From contig NZ_JAHVIA010000001.1 in the NCBI RefSeq assembly GCF_019801965.1, positions 124,001 to 188,000 of the forward strand: a DNA stretch of 64,000 bases, given 5' to 3'. This stretch comes from Salipiger bermudensis. GTDB taxonomy: Bacteria > Pseudomonadota > Alphaproteobacteria > Rhodobacterales > Rhodobacteraceae. Below are positions 45,454-54,973 of this stretch, piece after piece (position 1 is the stretch's first letter; every line of letters starts with the position of its first letter). The position numbers and the translations under genes were made by a program. The notes beneath the pieces were generated by a model. The model saw only the letters and a list, made by a program, of their open reading frames with translations, was not told the DNA's origin and made no database searches.

Positions 45454-45489
45454 AAGGTGGGGCCCTGCCATTGTGCGGGGCCCCACCTT
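45454..45489 (+). terminator. 12-bp hairpin between rpsK and rpoA
   Basis: A perfect 12-bp stem (AAGGTGGGGCCC/GGGCCCCACCTT) with a 12-nt loop, 15 nt after the rpsK stop. The tail ACGTCATTTC has few T, so it may serve as an attenuator or a processing site. Confidence 0.65.
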
Positions 45490-45554
45490 ACGTCATTTCA
45501 ACCTCGGGCGTCTGAGCCTTTGGACATGGGGCACGGACAGGAATGGAGGGACGC

Positions 45555-46571
45555 ATGATCCACAAGAACTGGGCTGAACTGATCAAGCCGACCCAGCTGG
45601 AGGTTCGCCCCGGCGCCGACCCGAGCCGCGTGGCCACCGTCGTCGCCGAGCCGCTCGAGCGCGGCTTCGGTCTGACCCTCGGCAACGCGCTGCGCCGGGT
45701 GCTGCTGTCGAGCCTTCAGGGTGCGGCCATCACCAGCGTGCAGATCGACAACGTGCTGCACGAATTCTCCTCCGTCGCGGGTGTCCGCGAAGACGTGACC
45801 GACATCGTCCTGAACCTGAAGGGCGTCTCGCTGCGCATGGAAGTCGAAGGGCCGAAGCGCCTGTCGATCAACGCCACCGGCCCGGGCGCCGTCACCGCGG
45901 GTGACATCGCCGAGACCGCCGGCATCGAGGTGCTCAACAAGGATCACGTGATCTGCCACCTCGACGATGGCGCCGATCTCTATGTCGAGCTGACCGTCAA
46001 CACCGGCAAGGGCTATGTCTCTGCCGACAAGAACAAGCCGGAAGACGCGCCCATCGGCCTGATCCCGATCGACGCGATCTACTCGCCGGTCAAGAAGGTC
46101 GCCTACGAGGTGCAGCCGACCCGTGAGGGCCAGGTTCTCGATTACGACAAGCTGACCATGAAGGTCGAGACCGATGGCTCGGTCACCCCCGAGGACGCGA
46201 TCGCCTTCGCAGCGCGCATCCTGCAGGACCAGCTGTCGATCTTCGTCAACTTCGACGAGCCCGAAGCGGCTGGTCGCCAGGACGAGGACGATGGCCTCGA
46301 GTTCAACCCGCTCCTTCTCAAGAAGGTCGACGAGCTCGAACTGTCGGTGCGTTCGGCGAACTGCCTGAAGAACGACAACATCGTCTATATCGGCGACCTG
46401 ATCCAGAAGACCGAAGCCGAGATGCTTCGCACCCCGAACTTCGGCCGCAAGTCGCTGAACGAGATCAAGGAAGTGCTGTCCTCCATGGGTCTGCACCTCG
46501 GCATGGATGTCGAGGACTGGCCGCCGGACAACATCGAAGATCTCGCCAAGAAGCTCGAAGACCAGTTCTAA
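45555..46571 (+). CDS. rpoA: RNA polymerase subunit alpha
   Basis: 338 aa from ATG 45555 (GGAGG 5 nt upstream). The N-terminal domain shows [26 protein letters not shown] and the C-terminal domain shows [55 protein letters not shown], which contact promoter UP elements and activators. The length is normal. Confidence 0.98.
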   Translation: MIHKNWAELIKPTQLEVRPGADPSRVATVVAEPLERGFGLTLGNALRRVLLSSLQGAAITSVQIDNVLHEFSSVAGVREDVTDIVLNLKGVSLRMEVEGPKRLSINATGPGAVTAGDIAETAGIEVLNKDHVICHLDDGADLYVELTVNTGKGYVSADKNKPEDAPIGLIPIDAIYSPVKKVAYEVQPTREGQVLDYDKLTMKVETDGSVTPEDAIAFAARILQDQLSIFVNFDEPEAAGRQDEDDGLEFNPLLLKKVDELELSVRSANCLKNDNIVYIGDLIQKTEAEMLRTPNFGRKSLNEIKEVLSSMGLHLGMDVEDWPPDNIEDLAKKLEDQF

Positions 46572-46589
46572 GAGCTTAGAGACAAGGAG

Positions 46590-46617
46590 CGGGGCGCGGT
46601 GAGAGGGCGCCCCGTTT
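46590..46617 (+). terminator. Hairpin between rpoA and rplQ
   Basis: An 8-bp stem (CGGGGCGC/GCGCCCCG) with a 9-nt loop, followed by TTTCCTTCTC. Intercistronic, so probably attenuating, not terminating. Confidence 0.6.
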
Positions 46618-46732
46618 CCTTCTCCCTCTCGGGGGAACCCCGGGCATCCTGCCCCAAGGTGAGCGGTCCGCAACGCATGGGCCGCCTGACAAAGCAAAAC
46701 CGCCCGTAGAGGGCAAACCGGAGTAAAGAGAC

Positions 46733-47152
46733 ATGCGTCACGCAAAAGGCTACCGCCGCCTCAATCGCACCCACGAGCACCGCAAAGCACTGTGGGCAAA
46801 CATGGCCGGCTCGCTGATCGAGCACGAGCAGATCAAGACCACCCTGCCCAAGGCCAAGGAACTCAAGCGCGTCATCGACAAGCTGATCACCCTCGGCAAG
46901 CGCGGCGACGTGCACGCCCGCCGTCAGGCCGCCGCCCAGCTCAAGCAGGACATCCACGTCGCGAAGCTGTTCGAAGTGCTTGGCCCGCGCTACGCAGAGC
47001 GTTCGGGCGGCTACTGCCGCGTGCTGAAGGCCGGCTTCCGTTACGGTGACATGGCGCCGATGGCGATCATCGAGCTGGTCGACCGCGACGTCGACGCCAA
47101 GGGCGCAGCCGACAAGGCCCGCCTCGCAGAGCTCGAGGCCGCAGAGGAGTAA
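46733..47152 (+). CDS. rplQ: 50S ribosomal protein L17
   Basis: 139 aa. The N terminus [54 protein letters not shown] (in pieces) is standard L17, with an Ala/Glu-rich extension at the C terminus. It is preceded by GGAGTAAAGAGAC and ends the operon, followed by a strong terminator. Confidence 0.97.
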   Translation: MRHAKGYRRLNRTHEHRKALWANMAGSLIEHEQIKTTLPKAKELKRVIDKLITLGKRGDVHARRQAAAQLKQDIHVAKLFEVLGPRYAERSGGYCRVLKAGFRYGDMAPMAIIELVDRDVDAKGAADKARLAELEAAEE

Positions 47153-47175
47153 TCCTCTCGACCCGCGACCAAACG

Positions 47176-47206
47176 AAAGGCGCCGCAGGGTTCTGCGGCG
47201 CCTTTT
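47176..47206 (+). terminator. Rho-independent terminator of the alpha operon
   Basis: AAAGGCGCCGCAG pairs with CTGCGGCGCCTTT around GGTT, and six T follow. Confidence 0.92.
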
Positions 47207-47240
47207 TTCTTGCCCGGTTCTAGAGCCCGACGGGAGGCGC

Positions 47241-47696
47241 TCAGGCGGCGTCGAGCTCTTTCTTGACCAGCGTCTCGATCTTGTCGATCGGGTGGTTGGT
47301 CAGAGTCTTGGGCACCTCGGCGACCACCTTGTCGGCCACCTCCTTGTGCATCTCCCGGCGCAGATCACCCAGAACCTGCGGCGAGGCCACCAAGACCAGG
47401 TGTTCGAAGGCGCCCTTGTGAGCCTCGGCATAGAGCTGGTCGGCGAGGTCCGCCGCGAAGCGCTCCTTCTGCAGCTCATGCCAGTCGGTGTCATCCAGCG
47501 ACGAGCGCTGCCCTACCCCGGTATCGTGCATGCGCCCGGGGCGGTTGGCCCCCTGCTCGCGGTCGGAGGGGTTCTCCTGCTCCTCCTCGTCGAACATCTC
47601 GAGATTAGGGTTCTCGTGGTCGGTCAGGTTGCGCAGGAACAGCGCCTTCTCGCTGTCGGTGACAACAACCCATGTGCCTTGCTTCAACTCGGTCAT
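47241..47696 (-). CDS. Host-attachment family protein
   Basis: 151 aa. It matches the family named for proteins required for attachment to host cells: GTWVVVTDSEKALFLRN, an acidic middle (EMFDEEEQENPSDREQG), and FAADLADQLYAEAHKGAFEHLVLVASPQVLGDLRREM. The fold is like that of the C-terminal part of release-factor-like proteins. The true role is not established. It is 15 nt after a small gene on the same strand. The ATG at 47696 follows AGGAGA. Confidence 0.85.
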   Translation of the reverse strand: MTELKQGTWVVVTDSEKALFLRNLTDHENPNLEMFDEEEQENPSDREQGANRPGRMHDTGVGQRSSLDDTDWHELQKERFAADLADQLYAEAHKGAFEHLVLVASPQVLGDLRREMHKEVADKVVAEVPKTLTNHPIDKIETLVKKELDAA

Positions 47697-47711
47697 CTCG
47701 GTCTCCTCTCC

Positions 47712-47912
47712 TCAGCCGTCCTGCTTCTCTTCGGATTTGCGCACCCGCGTGACGCCCGGGCGGTCCTGTTCGGCCCGCTTGAGAAGATCGCGCGTCCCCA
47801 CCTGCCGCTCGGTCGCGCCGCCGGCGCGGCCCTGCTGGTCGGGGGTATCGGTGCTGTCGGTATAGGCCTCCGTCTCGCGGCGGCCGTCCTCGGATCTCTG
47901 ACGCTCTGGCAT
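47712..47912 (-). CDS. 66-aa polar protein, upstream partner of host-attachment gene
   Basis: 66 aa, very polar (MPERQRSEDGRRETEAYTD, STDTPDQQGRAGG, RDLLKRAEQDRP), probably disordered. The Shine-Dalgarno AAAGGAGG is strong, 5 nt before the ATG at 47912, and the gene lies 15 nt before the host-attachment gene. These features argue for real translation. I know of no domain in it. Function unknown. Confidence 0.72.
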   Translation of the reverse strand: MPERQRSEDGRRETEAYTDSTDTPDQQGRAGGATERQVGTRDLLKRAEQDRPGVTRVRKSEEKQDG

Positions 47913-48030
47913 GGGAGCCTCCTTTCAGTCTGTGCACCCTCAACGCCGAGCCTCACGTCCACGTTCCTTCGCCCGTCTTGATTCCGCCCCCTCGCACGGG
48001 CATATCGCTGGGGCACAGGAGGATCGCACC

Positions 48031-49419
48031 ATGCTTCGCAACGCCGTTGTCGCGCTCACCCTTTCCATCCTTGTCCTCGTCCCCCTGCCCGCCCTCGCCG
48101 AGAGCCGCGTGCCGCAGAGCCAGGCCGAGATCTCGCTCAGCTTCGTGCCGCTGGTGAAGCAGGCGACGCCGGCTGTCGTCAACATCTACGCCCGCCGCAC
48201 CGTCGAGACCCGAAGCCCCTTTGCCGGCGACCCGCTCTTCGGCAACCTCTTCCGAGACTTCGGCGGCCGGCCTCGGGTGCAGAACTCGCTGGGCTCCGGG
48301 GTGATCCTGTCGGAGGACGGCATCGTGGTGTCCAACTACCACGTGGTCGGACAGGCGACCGACATCCGCGTGGTGCTGAATACCGGCGAAGAATACGCCG
48401 CCACCGTGTTGCTCGGAGACGAGGAATCCGACCTCGCCATCCTCAAGCTCGACGGCGCCTCCGACATGCCGCACCTGGCCTTGCGCGACAGCGACACCGT
48501 CGAGGTCGGCGAGCTGGTGCTGGCGATCGGCAACCCGTTCGGCGTCGGCCAGACGGTGACCTCGGGGATCGTGTCGGGGCTGGCGCGCTCCGGCACCGCC
48601 ACCGGCAATGCACGCGGCTACTTCATCCAGACCGACGCGCCGATCAACCCGGGCAATTCCGGCGGCGCGTTGATCGACGTGAACGGCGACCTGATCGGGG
48701 TCAACACCTCGATCCTGACCCGCTCGGGCGGCTCCAACGGCATCGGCTTCGCCATCCCCTCGGCGCTGGTGGCGCAGTTCGTCGAGCAGGCCCGCGCCGG
48801 CAACGAGGACTTCGCCCGGCCCTGGGCCGGGATGTCGGGCCAGCCTGTGGATGCGGACCTGTCGGAGAGCCTCGGGCTCGGCCTGCCCGGCGGCGTGCTG
48901 ATCTCGGCCATCCACCCGGCGAGCCCCTTCGCCACCGCCGGGCTCGGGGTCGGCGACGTGGTGCTGGCGGTGGACGGCCAGCCGGTCAACACGCCGCCCG
49001 AGATGATCTACCGTATGTCGGTGGCCGGGCTCGGCCACGTGGCCCGCATTCGCTACCTGCAGGACGGGGAGGAGCGCGAGGCCGATGTCGAGATGATCGC
49101 CGCCCCCGAGGATCCGCCCCGCGACGCTGTCACGCTCAATGAGCGCGCCGTTCTGCCAGGCCTGTCGCTCGCGCGCGTGAACCCCGCCGTCGCCACCGAG
49201 CTCGGCCTGCCAATGGCGGCCGACGGCGTCGCGGTCACCGATCCCGGGCCCTATGCTGCGCGCATCGGCCTGCGTCAGGGCGATATCCTGCGGAAGATCG
49301 ACGGCCGCGCCGTCAGCGATCCGGGCGGGGTCGACCGCCTCCTGCGCCGCGCCGCCCCGCGTGTCGAGATCGAGGCGCTGCGCGGCAACCGCCGGGTCAT
49401 CCTGCGCTTCCGAACCTGA
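48031..49419 (+). CDS. Do-type periplasmic serine protease (DegP/DegQ family)
   Basis: 462 aa from ATG 48031 (AGGAGGA 8 nt upstream). A signal peptide ends near residue 23 (LPALAES). The triad is His104 (SNYHVV), Asp134 (EESDLAIL) and Ser210 (NPGNSGGAL). Two PDZ domains follow (about 250-350 and 370-462), with VLISAIHPASPFATAGLGVGDVVLAVDG and RIGLRQGDILRKIDG. It should degrade misfolded periplasmic proteins. Confidence 0.95.
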   Translation: MLRNAVVALTLSILVLVPLPALAESRVPQSQAEISLSFVPLVKQATPAVVNIYARRTVETRSPFAGDPLFGNLFRDFGGRPRVQNSLGSGVILSEDGIVVSNYHVVGQATDIRVVLNTGEEYAATVLLGDEESDLAILKLDGASDMPHLALRDSDTVEVGELVLAIGNPFGVGQTVTSGIVSGLARSGTATGNARGYFIQTDAPINPGNSGGALIDVNGDLIGVNTSILTRSGGSNGIGFAIPSALVAQFVEQARAGNEDFARPWAGMSGQPVDADLSESLGLGLPGGVLISAIHPASPFATAGLGVGDVVLAVDGQPVNTPPEMIYRMSVAGLGHVARIRYLQDGEEREADVEMIAAPEDPPRDAVTLNERAVLPGLSLARVNPAVATELGLPMAADGVAVTDPGPYAARIGLRQGDILRKIDGRAVSDPGGVDRLLRRAAPRVEIEALRGNRRVILRFRT

Positions 49420-49468
49420 GCCCGGCGCATCGCCCTCGCCAGGCGGCGGCGCGAACGTCAAAGGCAGA

Positions 49469-49585
49469 TGCCTCCGGCGGGAGTATTTTTGACGAAGAGA
49501 AGACAGGGGCGCGGTGCTCCTGCCCTTCTCTGGTTTTCAAATACCTCGGGGGAGTCCGCGGCACGCGGGCGGGGGCAGCGCCCCC
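49469..49585 (-). repeat. Dispersed intergenic repeat, copy 2 (inverted)
   Basis: Reverse-oriented copy of 41073-41194: TGCCTCCGGCGGGAGTATTTTT at the left, the GAAGAGAAGACAGGGGCGCGG block, then TACCTCGGGGG and a GGGGGCAGCGCCCCC hairpin. It lies between the convergent ends of the Do protease and the class-V enzyme. Confidence 0.85.
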
Positions 49586-49606
49586 ATCCGACCGTGGAGC
49601 CAGCGC

Positions 49607-50857
49607 TCAGCCGAGGATTCGCTTCACCGCCGACAAAAAGGCCGCGACCTCGGCCTCGGAGTTGTAATGCGCCAGCGACACCCGCACGCAGTCGGGCTGG
49701 CCGAGCGGCGTGAGGATGTTGCCCGAGTAGTGGTCGGCCTTGCGGGTGTGGGTGCGGATGCCGAGCTCCGACAGCGCCGAGACCAGCTCAGGCGACGGAC
49801 GGCCGGCGACGTAGAAGCTCACCAGACCCTCGCGCGCCGGATTGTCGGTACCGCCGACGATGACCACGCCCTCCATCTCCGCGAGCCCCGGCAGATTGCC
49901 GGTGCCGTGCAGCATGGCGTTGGTCAGCGCCGCCTCGTGATCATGGATCACGCGGCCCGCCGCCTCGATGCGCGCGCGCGGGTCGGTGGCGTCGGAGACG
50001 CGGCTGCCGAGCCATTCGAAATAATCGACCACGTCCGAGAAGGTGGCATAGGCGCCGGTGTCGCGCGTGCCGAGCTCCCAGTTGCCCTCGGGGCCGCCCA
50101 CAAGCGCGTCGTGCTGCAGCGCGCTCAGCCGGTCCGAGGCCCAGGCGATGCCGTAGCCGTGGCGCGAGAACACCTTGTAGGGCGAGATCACGTAGCCATC
50201 GACATCGTAGGACGCAATGTCGATGCCGCCGTGACAGGCATGCTGGATGCCGTCGACGATGATCAGTGCCTCGGGCGCCTTGGCGCGGATCGCCTTGGCG
50301 ATCGCGGCCACATCCATGCCCATGCCGGTCACCGGAGAGGTGTGTAGGATCGTCGCCACGCGGGTGTCTTCGGTGACCTCCGCCGCATAGGCCTCGGCCG
50401 TGACCACGCCGGTGGCGTCGTCATGGGCGATCAGCACGTGACGCTTGCCGGCGACCTCGGCCCAGCGGGCGCAGGCGCTGCGCGAGGCCGGATGTTCGAC
50501 GGTCGAGCCCAGCACGATGCCCTCGGGCGTGCCGAGGCAGGCATCGGCGATCAGGCGGAACAGCAGCTCGGTGCCGCTCTCGCCCACGAACACCTTGCCG
50601 CCCGGCGCGTTGAAGAAACTCGCCGCATCCTCGCGCGCCTTGGCGATGATCTCGCCGAGCGCGGCGGAGGCCGGGTTGTCGCGGCCCTGGTTGTCGGGGA
50701 TCGCGGCGAAGCGGGCGGTGGTCTCGACCACGGAATTCAGCGTCAGCGCGCCGCCGGCATTCTCGAAGAACACCCGAGGGCCGGTGAAGGGGCATTCCTC
50801 CACATGGGCGAATTTCGACCGGATCTCGGTGAGCAGCTCGGGGGTGATCGTCGTCAA
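49607..50857 (-). CDS. Class V aminotransferase-fold PLP enzyme
   Basis: 416 aa from TTG 50857, overlapping the yacG stop (TTGA) with AGGA 9 nt upstream. The PLP lysine lies in VISPYKVFSRHGYGIAW. GESGTELLFRL, ASRSACARWAEV and a C-terminal DCVRVSLAHYNSEAEV are family features. The fold covers cysteine desulfurases, selenocysteine lyases and kynureninases, and the substrate is not assignable. It is the last gene of the long minus-strand operon. Confidence 0.9.
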   Translation of the reverse strand: MTTITPELLTEIRSKFAHVEECPFTGPRVFFENAGGALTLNSVVETTARFAAIPDNQGRDNPASAALGEIIAKAREDAASFFNAPGGKVFVGESGTELLFRLIADACLGTPEGIVLGSTVEHPASRSACARWAEVAGKRHVLIAHDDATGVVTAEAYAAEVTEDTRVATILHTSPVTGMGMDVAAIAKAIRAKAPEALIIVDGIQHACHGGIDIASYDVDGYVISPYKVFSRHGYGIAWASDRLSALQHDALVGGPEGNWELGTRDTGAYATFSDVVDYFEWLGSRVSDATDPRARIEAAGRVIHDHEAALTNAMLHGTGNLPGLAEMEGVVIVGGTDNPAREGLVSFYVAGRPSPELVSALSELGIRTHTRKADHYSGNILTPLGQPDCVRVSLAHYNSEAEVAAFLSAVKRILG

Positions 50858-51042
50858 TGCTTGGTTTCCTCTTGCCGGGCCTTCTCGGCGGCCTCGATGG
50901 CCTCCTCGATATCCTCGGGATCGGTGGACGGGATGGCGTAGCTGCCCGAGACCCATTTCGCGAGGTCGATATCGGCGCAGCGCTTGGAGCAGAACGGACG
51001 GTATTTCGTCTCGGTCGGCTTGCCGCAGATCGGACAGCTCAT
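50854..51042 (-). CDS. yacG: DNA gyrase inhibitor YacG
   Basis: 62 aa from ATG 51042. Zinc ligands are CPIC (3-6) and FCSKRCADIDLAKW (Cys19, Cys23), the YacG signature. In E. coli YacG binds GyrB and inhibits gyrase. It overlaps the RNase gene (ATGA) and the class-V gene. Confidence 0.93.
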   Translation of the reverse strand: MSCPICGKPTETKYRPFCSKRCADIDLAKWVSGSYAIPSTDPEDIEEAIEAAEKARQEETKH

Positions 51043-52055
51043 TTCAGCACCTCGCGCAGCGGCATGCGCTCGCGCTTGCGCTGCAGCTCCATCAGGCCGA
51101 GCTGGGTCCAGCCGGCGAGGATGGTCTCGGTGGCGTCCTGCTTGAGGGCGGCGCGGAGCACCTGCTCCATCTGGCGGCGGTCCTTCTTGGGGGCGGGGGC
51201 GGCATCGACGAGGATCTGCCCGCCCAGCCCGCGCAGCCGCAGCTGGCGCGGCAGCTCGCGTAGAGCCGCCATGTTGGCCTTGAGGCCGGCGGCGGGCGAG
51301 GTGTCGTTGCCGGTGTTGATGTCGATGGCGACCAGCGCGCGGGTGGGTTCGATGCACATCGAGCCGCCGCCCGGGAGCGCCACCAGCGGCGAGCGCAGTT
51401 CCTCGAGCGCGTCGAGCACGCCGTGACGCTCGAAGCTGCCGGGCTCGGCATCGACGTCTTCGCTTTCCCACTCGCGCCAGGCCAGCGCGTGCGGGCCATC
51501 GCCCTCGACCAGCGTCTCGGCCTCGCCGGTGGCGTCGGCCATGACCTGCGCCGCGAGCTGCACCATGGCGGCGATGTCCTCGGCGATGTCGTCGGCATCG
51601 CCCGAAGCGCAGGAGGAGCGCAGGATCAGCCCGTGATCGCCCTCCATCACCTCGTGGGCGATGCCCAGAAGCTCGTCGCGCAGGTCGTCATCCTTGATCT
51701 GGCGCGAGACGTTGATGCCCGGCGCGCCCGGGGTGACGATGGCGTAGCGCGACTTGAACAGCAGCCGCGTGGTCACCGGGATGGCCTTGCCGGGCTCGGC
51801 GAAGCCGGTGACCTGCACCAGCAGCGCGTCGCCGGGGGCGAGCCCCTTGACCTGCCGCAGGAAGGCGTTGCCGTCGGGGGTGCGCAGGAACATGCCGCCC
51901 TGCCCCTTGACCGGGCGCAGGGCCACGGCGCGATAGATCGTGCCCGGACGCGGATGGTCGCTGTCGATGAGCAGATCTTGGAGCTGTCCGTCGACGATCA
52001 GCGCAGCGGCCTCCGTCCCGTCGAGCTCGTCCAATGCGATGGTTCGTCCCTTCAT
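51039..52055 (-). CDS. rng: Ribonuclease E/G family protein, short form
   Basis: 338 aa from ATG 52055. The catalytic region carries [52 protein letters not shown] (in pieces), with the DIN and D acidic residues that bind Mg2+, and LTRKR-like [11 protein letters not shown]. It is shorter than E. coli RNase G (489 aa), lacking the S1 domain (which would hold the RNA sensor). It is cotranscribed with maf and yacG. Confidence 0.9.
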   Translation of the reverse strand: MKGRTIALDELDGTEAAALIVDGQLQDLLIDSDHPRPGTIYRAVALRPVKGQGGMFLRTPDGNAFLRQVKGLAPGDALLVQVTGFAEPGKAIPVTTRLLFKSRYAIVTPGAPGINVSRQIKDDDLRDELLGIAHEVMEGDHGLILRSSCASGDADDIAEDIAAMVQLAAQVMADATGEAETLVEGDGPHALAWREWESEDVDAEPGSFERHGVLDALEELRSPLVALPGGGSMCIEPTRALVAIDINTGNDTSPAAGLKANMAALRELPRQLRLRGLGGQILVDAAPAPKKDRRQMEQVLRAALKQDATETILAGWTQLGLMELQRKRERMPLREVLK

Positions 52056-52630
52056 GGGGCCGACTTGTAGAGCGGGAACCCGGCGGCTTGAAGCAGATTC
52101 GCGGTCTCTGCGAGCGGCAGGCCCACCACGGCGGTAAAGGAGCCGCCGATCCACGGGATGAAGGCACCGGCCATACCTTGTATGCCGTAGCCCCCGGCCT
52201 TGCCGCGCCAGTCGCCGCTTTGCAGATAGGCGTTGAGCTCCTCGTTGGAGAGGCTCTTCATCTTCACCTGCGTGACCACGTCGCGCTCCCAGACCCTGTC
52301 GCCGCGGCGCACCGCGACGGCGGTGATCACCCGGTGGCGGCGGCCAGACAGCGCGGTGAGGAAGGAAGCGGCCTCCTTCTCATCTTCCGGCTTGCCGAGG
52401 ATTCGCCGCCCCAGCGCGACAGTGGTGTCGGCGGAGAGCACGATCTCGTCATCCCCGGCGGGGATCGCCTCGGCCTTCTCGCGGGCAAGGCGCACGCAAT
52501 AGGGCCGCGGCAGCTCGCCGCGACGGGGATCTTCGTCGATGTCGGGGGGGCGGATGTCCGCAGGCACGATGCCAAGATGCGCCAGCAGCTCACGCCGGCG
52601 CGGAGATCCGGAGCCCAGAACGAGCTTCAT
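52052..52630 (-). CDS. maf: Maf family nucleotide pyrophosphatase
   Basis: 192 aa. It starts [19 protein letters not shown], then [49 protein letters not shown] and [13 protein letters not shown]. Maf proteins hydrolyse non-canonical NTPs and dTTP or UTP. It overlaps the RNase gene by 4 nt. Confidence 0.94.
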   Translation of the reverse strand: MKLVLGSGSPRRRELLAHLGIVPADIRPPDIDEDPRRGELPRPYCVRLAREKAEAIPAGDDEIVLSADTTVALGRRILGKPEDEKEAASFLTALSGRRHRVITAVAVRRGDRVWERDVVTQVKMKSLSNEELNAYLQSGDWRGKAGGYGIQGMAGAFIPWIGGSFTAVVGLPLAETANLLQAAGFPLYKSAP

Positions 52631-52696
52631 GCGCGGGCCCGAGCGGGCGCTGCCCGCATTGCGGGGTTCGCCAGTATCTTCAGGCCCATGCGAGGC

Positions 52697-52915
52697 TTAC
52701 TTGAAGCGGTAGTTGATCCGACCTTTGGTCAGATCGTACGGGGTCATTTCCACCTGGACGCGGTCGCCAGCCAGAACACGGATGCGGTTCTTACGCATCT
52801 TGCCTGCCGTGTGCGCGATGATCTCATGGCCGTTCTCGAGCTCGACCCGGAATGTCGCGTTGGGCAGGAGTTCCTTCACGACGCCGGGGAATTCGAGAAT
52901 GTCTTCCTTGGCCAT
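52697..52915 (-). CDS. infA: Translation initiation factor IF-1
   Basis: 72 aa from ATG 52915 (AGGAG, 5 nt upstream; GTG 52921 rejected). [32 protein letters not shown] is the IF-1 OB fold. It ends [13 protein letters not shown], as in the family. 66 nt before maf. Confidence 0.98.
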   Translation of the reverse strand: MAKEDILEFPGVVKELLPNATFRVELENGHEIIAHTAGKMRKNRIRVLAGDRVQVEMTPYDLTKGRINYRFK

Positions 52916-53011
52916 GGTCACTCCTGTGATTGCAATCCCGCCCTAGTTCGCGGAACGCACAAGGATATGCGCTCAATTCGCGCGTAATTCAAGGGCGCAT
53001 TGGCCCGGAAA

Positions 53012-53896
53012 TCAGGAAAGGCTCCGCAAGACGGCGGGGCTGTCACGCCCGGCCTGCTCTGCCCAGTGGGCGCGGTTGAGCACGACACCATCCTTGCGGA
53101 CCCGGCTGACGGCGTCAAGTTCGAGCGTGGCATAGGTCCATCCGGGCTGGTTCATCTGCCCCTGCGCCAGCACGCCATCGGCGGGAAAGCCGGTGTCGGG
53201 CGGGCCGAAGATGCCGCCCATGCCGCAATTGGTGTCGACCGCCTCGGACCAGTCGCAATCGCCCACGGTGGAGGACATCACCGTCACGCATTGCTGCTCG
53301 AGCGCGCGCGCCATGGCGCCGATGCGCACCCGGTTGTAGCCATGCGCGGCCTCGGTGCAGGAGGGGACGAGAATCAGGTCGGCCTCCATCATTGCGCGGG
53401 CCAGCAGCGGGTATTCGCTGTCGTAGCAGATCAGGATGCCGATCTTGCCGAGGCTTGTGTCGAAGAGATGCAGCGGCCCGCCGCCCACGACGCCCCAGTC
53501 CTCGCGCTCGAAGCGGGTCATGATCTGCTTGTCCTGGTGCCCCATGGCGCCGGAGGGGGCGAAGAAGCGCGCGCGGTTGACCGGGCGGGGGCCGATCGCG
53601 GGGTCAAACACCGGGGCGGAGGCGGCGAGGATGTGGACGCCGTGGCGTCTCGCGAGCTCGGCATGCAGCGCGTCGACCTGCGGGATGCGCTCGGAGACCG
53701 CGTGCAGCGAGGCCTCGAGATCGGCGGCGGCCTCTTTGCCTGCAAGCGTCGCCAGCTCCATCGCGCCGTATTCCGGAAACACCAGCAGGTCGGCCCCCTG
53801 CCCGGCCGCGTCTTCGACCCAGGCGGTGAGCTTCGCGGCGTAGGTCTCCCAGCTGTCGAGGAAATCCATCTTGTAGGCGGCGGTGGCGAGTTTCAT
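53012..53896 (-). CDS. Carbon-nitrogen hydrolase (nitrilase superfamily)
   Basis: 294 aa from ATG 53896. The triad is Glu42 (FPEYGAME), Lys123 (HQDKQIM) and Cys157 (ILICYDSEYP). EAAHGYNRVRIGAMARALEQQ is typical of the branch. It hydrolyses amides or nitriles; the substrate is unknown. It sits between the repeat at 53915 and infA, 96 nt upstream of the latter. It is an insertion in an operon usually made of core genes. Confidence 0.92.
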   Translation of the reverse strand: MKLATAAYKMDFLDSWETYAAKLTAWVEDAAGQGADLLVFPEYGAMELATLAGKEAAADLEASLHAVSERIPQVDALHAELARRHGVHILAASAPVFDPAIGPRPVNRARFFAPSGAMGHQDKQIMTRFEREDWGVVGGGPLHLFDTSLGKIGILICYDSEYPLLARAMMEADLILVPSCTEAAHGYNRVRIGAMARALEQQCVTVMSSTVGDCDWSEAVDTNCGMGGIFGPPDTGFPADGVLAQGQMNQPGWTYATLELDAVSRVRKDGVVLNRAHWAEQAGRDSPAVLRSLS

Positions 53897-53914
53897 GGCG
53901 GCGGTCCTTTTAGT

Positions 53915-53976
53915 GGGGGCGGACCGGGGCGCTGCCCCGGACCCCGGGATATTTTCGGCCAGAAGAAGCCCGGGGG
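53915..53976. repeat. Dispersed intergenic repeat, divergent copy 3
   Basis: GGGGGCGGACCGGGGCGCTGCCCCGG, then CCCGGGATATTTTCGGCCAGAAGAAG-CCCGGGGG. It shares the GCGCTGCCCC and ATATTTT ... AGAAGAAG layout with copies 1 and 2 but differs in sequence. It is in the gap between the nitrilase and GNAT genes. Confidence 0.6.
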
Positions 53977-53990
53977 CGGCCAGTTGGCGG

Positions 53991-54575
53991 TCAGGTGAGG
54001 GATTTAATCCAGAACTGCAAGGAATGGTCGGTTTCCGTGGGCTGATCGATGTCTTTCCATCGGAAATGTGCAGGAGCGCCGTCGAGCGGCTCGTAGCCGC
54101 GCTTGCGCCAGAACGGGTCGAGCGGAGCGTAATCCGCCGGGCGGAGCGGGTGATCGGCGGGGCGCTGAACGGCGCAGAAGGCGGAGCAGGTGCGGCCCAG
54201 TGCGCGGGCATGGGCCTCGCGCAGGTCGAAGAAGCGGTGACCGACGCCGCGGCCGCGATAGCCGGGCAGCAGCACGGATTCGGCGCAGTAGAAGATCCTG
54301 GAGAGGTCGAGGCCGGTTTCGGCGAAGGCGCTCGCGAAGTCGTCGGAATGGTCTTCCATCGGCGTGCCGGTGGCGGCGCCGACGAGCCTGTCGCCGTCGA
54401 AGGCGCCGACGAGGACCGCGCCGGGGCTGTCGCGGTAGGTCTGCAGGTAGGCGCGTTCGTAGGCGAGATCGCCGTCATAGAGATAGGGCCAGTCGCGGAA
54501 CACCGCGATGCGCAGCCGCGCCACATCGTCGAGCGCGGCGTCGAGCGCCGCGCCGGTCAGCACCTCGACCCGCAT
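53991..54575 (-). CDS. GNAT family N-acetyltransferase
   Basis: 194 aa. The acetyl-CoA site is SVLLPGYRGRGVGHRFFDLREAHARALG. A DGDRLVGAATGTP strand precedes it. It is 1 nt overlapping with the NTF2-like gene at 54575. The substrate is unknown. Confidence 0.88.
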   Translation of the reverse strand: MRVEVLTGAALDAALDDVARLRIAVFRDWPYLYDGDLAYERAYLQTYRDSPGAVLVGAFDGDRLVGAATGTPMEDHSDDFASAFAETGLDLSRIFYCAESVLLPGYRGRGVGHRFFDLREAHARALGRTCSAFCAVQRPADHPLRPADYAPLDPFWRKRGYEPLDGAPAHFRWKDIDQPTETDHSLQFWIKSLT

Positions 54576-54973
54576 CAGCCGACCTGCCGGATCCAGTCCG
54601 CGAGGTTGTAATAGGTCACCACGCGGGTGATCTTGTCGTCCTTCAGGGTGAAGAACGAGCCCGCCGGCAGGCGGTAATTCTGGCCGTTGGCCTCGGGCAG
54701 GCCGGAATCGGTCACGAGATAGGTGCCGTTGACGATGTATTCGGCGGCGGCGCGGGTGCCGCCCTCGGCCTCGAACACCACCATGTCGGTCAGGGTTTCG
54801 TCGTAGCAGTGGGACATGTGGGCACAGAACTCGGCGAACTTGGTCTTGCCGGTGCGCACCTGCCCCTCGTTGACGTGATGCGCCACATCGGCGTCGAGGC
54901 AGGCCAGCATGGCCTCGGTGTCCTTGGCGTTGAAGGCGTCGAAATAGCGCCGGATGGTGTCGGTTGCGCTCAT
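54575..54973 (-). CDS. NTF2-like/SnoaL-type protein
   Basis: 132 aa from ATG 54973, overlapping the LMW phosphatase stop (ATGA); an upstream ATG at 54985 is less likely. RRYFDAFNAKDTEAMLACLDADVAHHVNEG and GSFFTLKDDKITRVVTYYNLADW are typical of ketosteroid-isomerase-like folds. No active-site residue can be assigned. It may be an enzyme or ligand-binding protein. Confidence 0.88.
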   Translation of the reverse strand: MSATDTIRRYFDAFNAKDTEAMLACLDADVAHHVNEGQVRTGKTKFAEFCAHMSHCYDETLTDMVVFEAEGGTRAAAEYIVNGTYLVTDSGLPEANGQNYRLPAGSFFTLKDDKITRVVTYYNLADWIRQVG

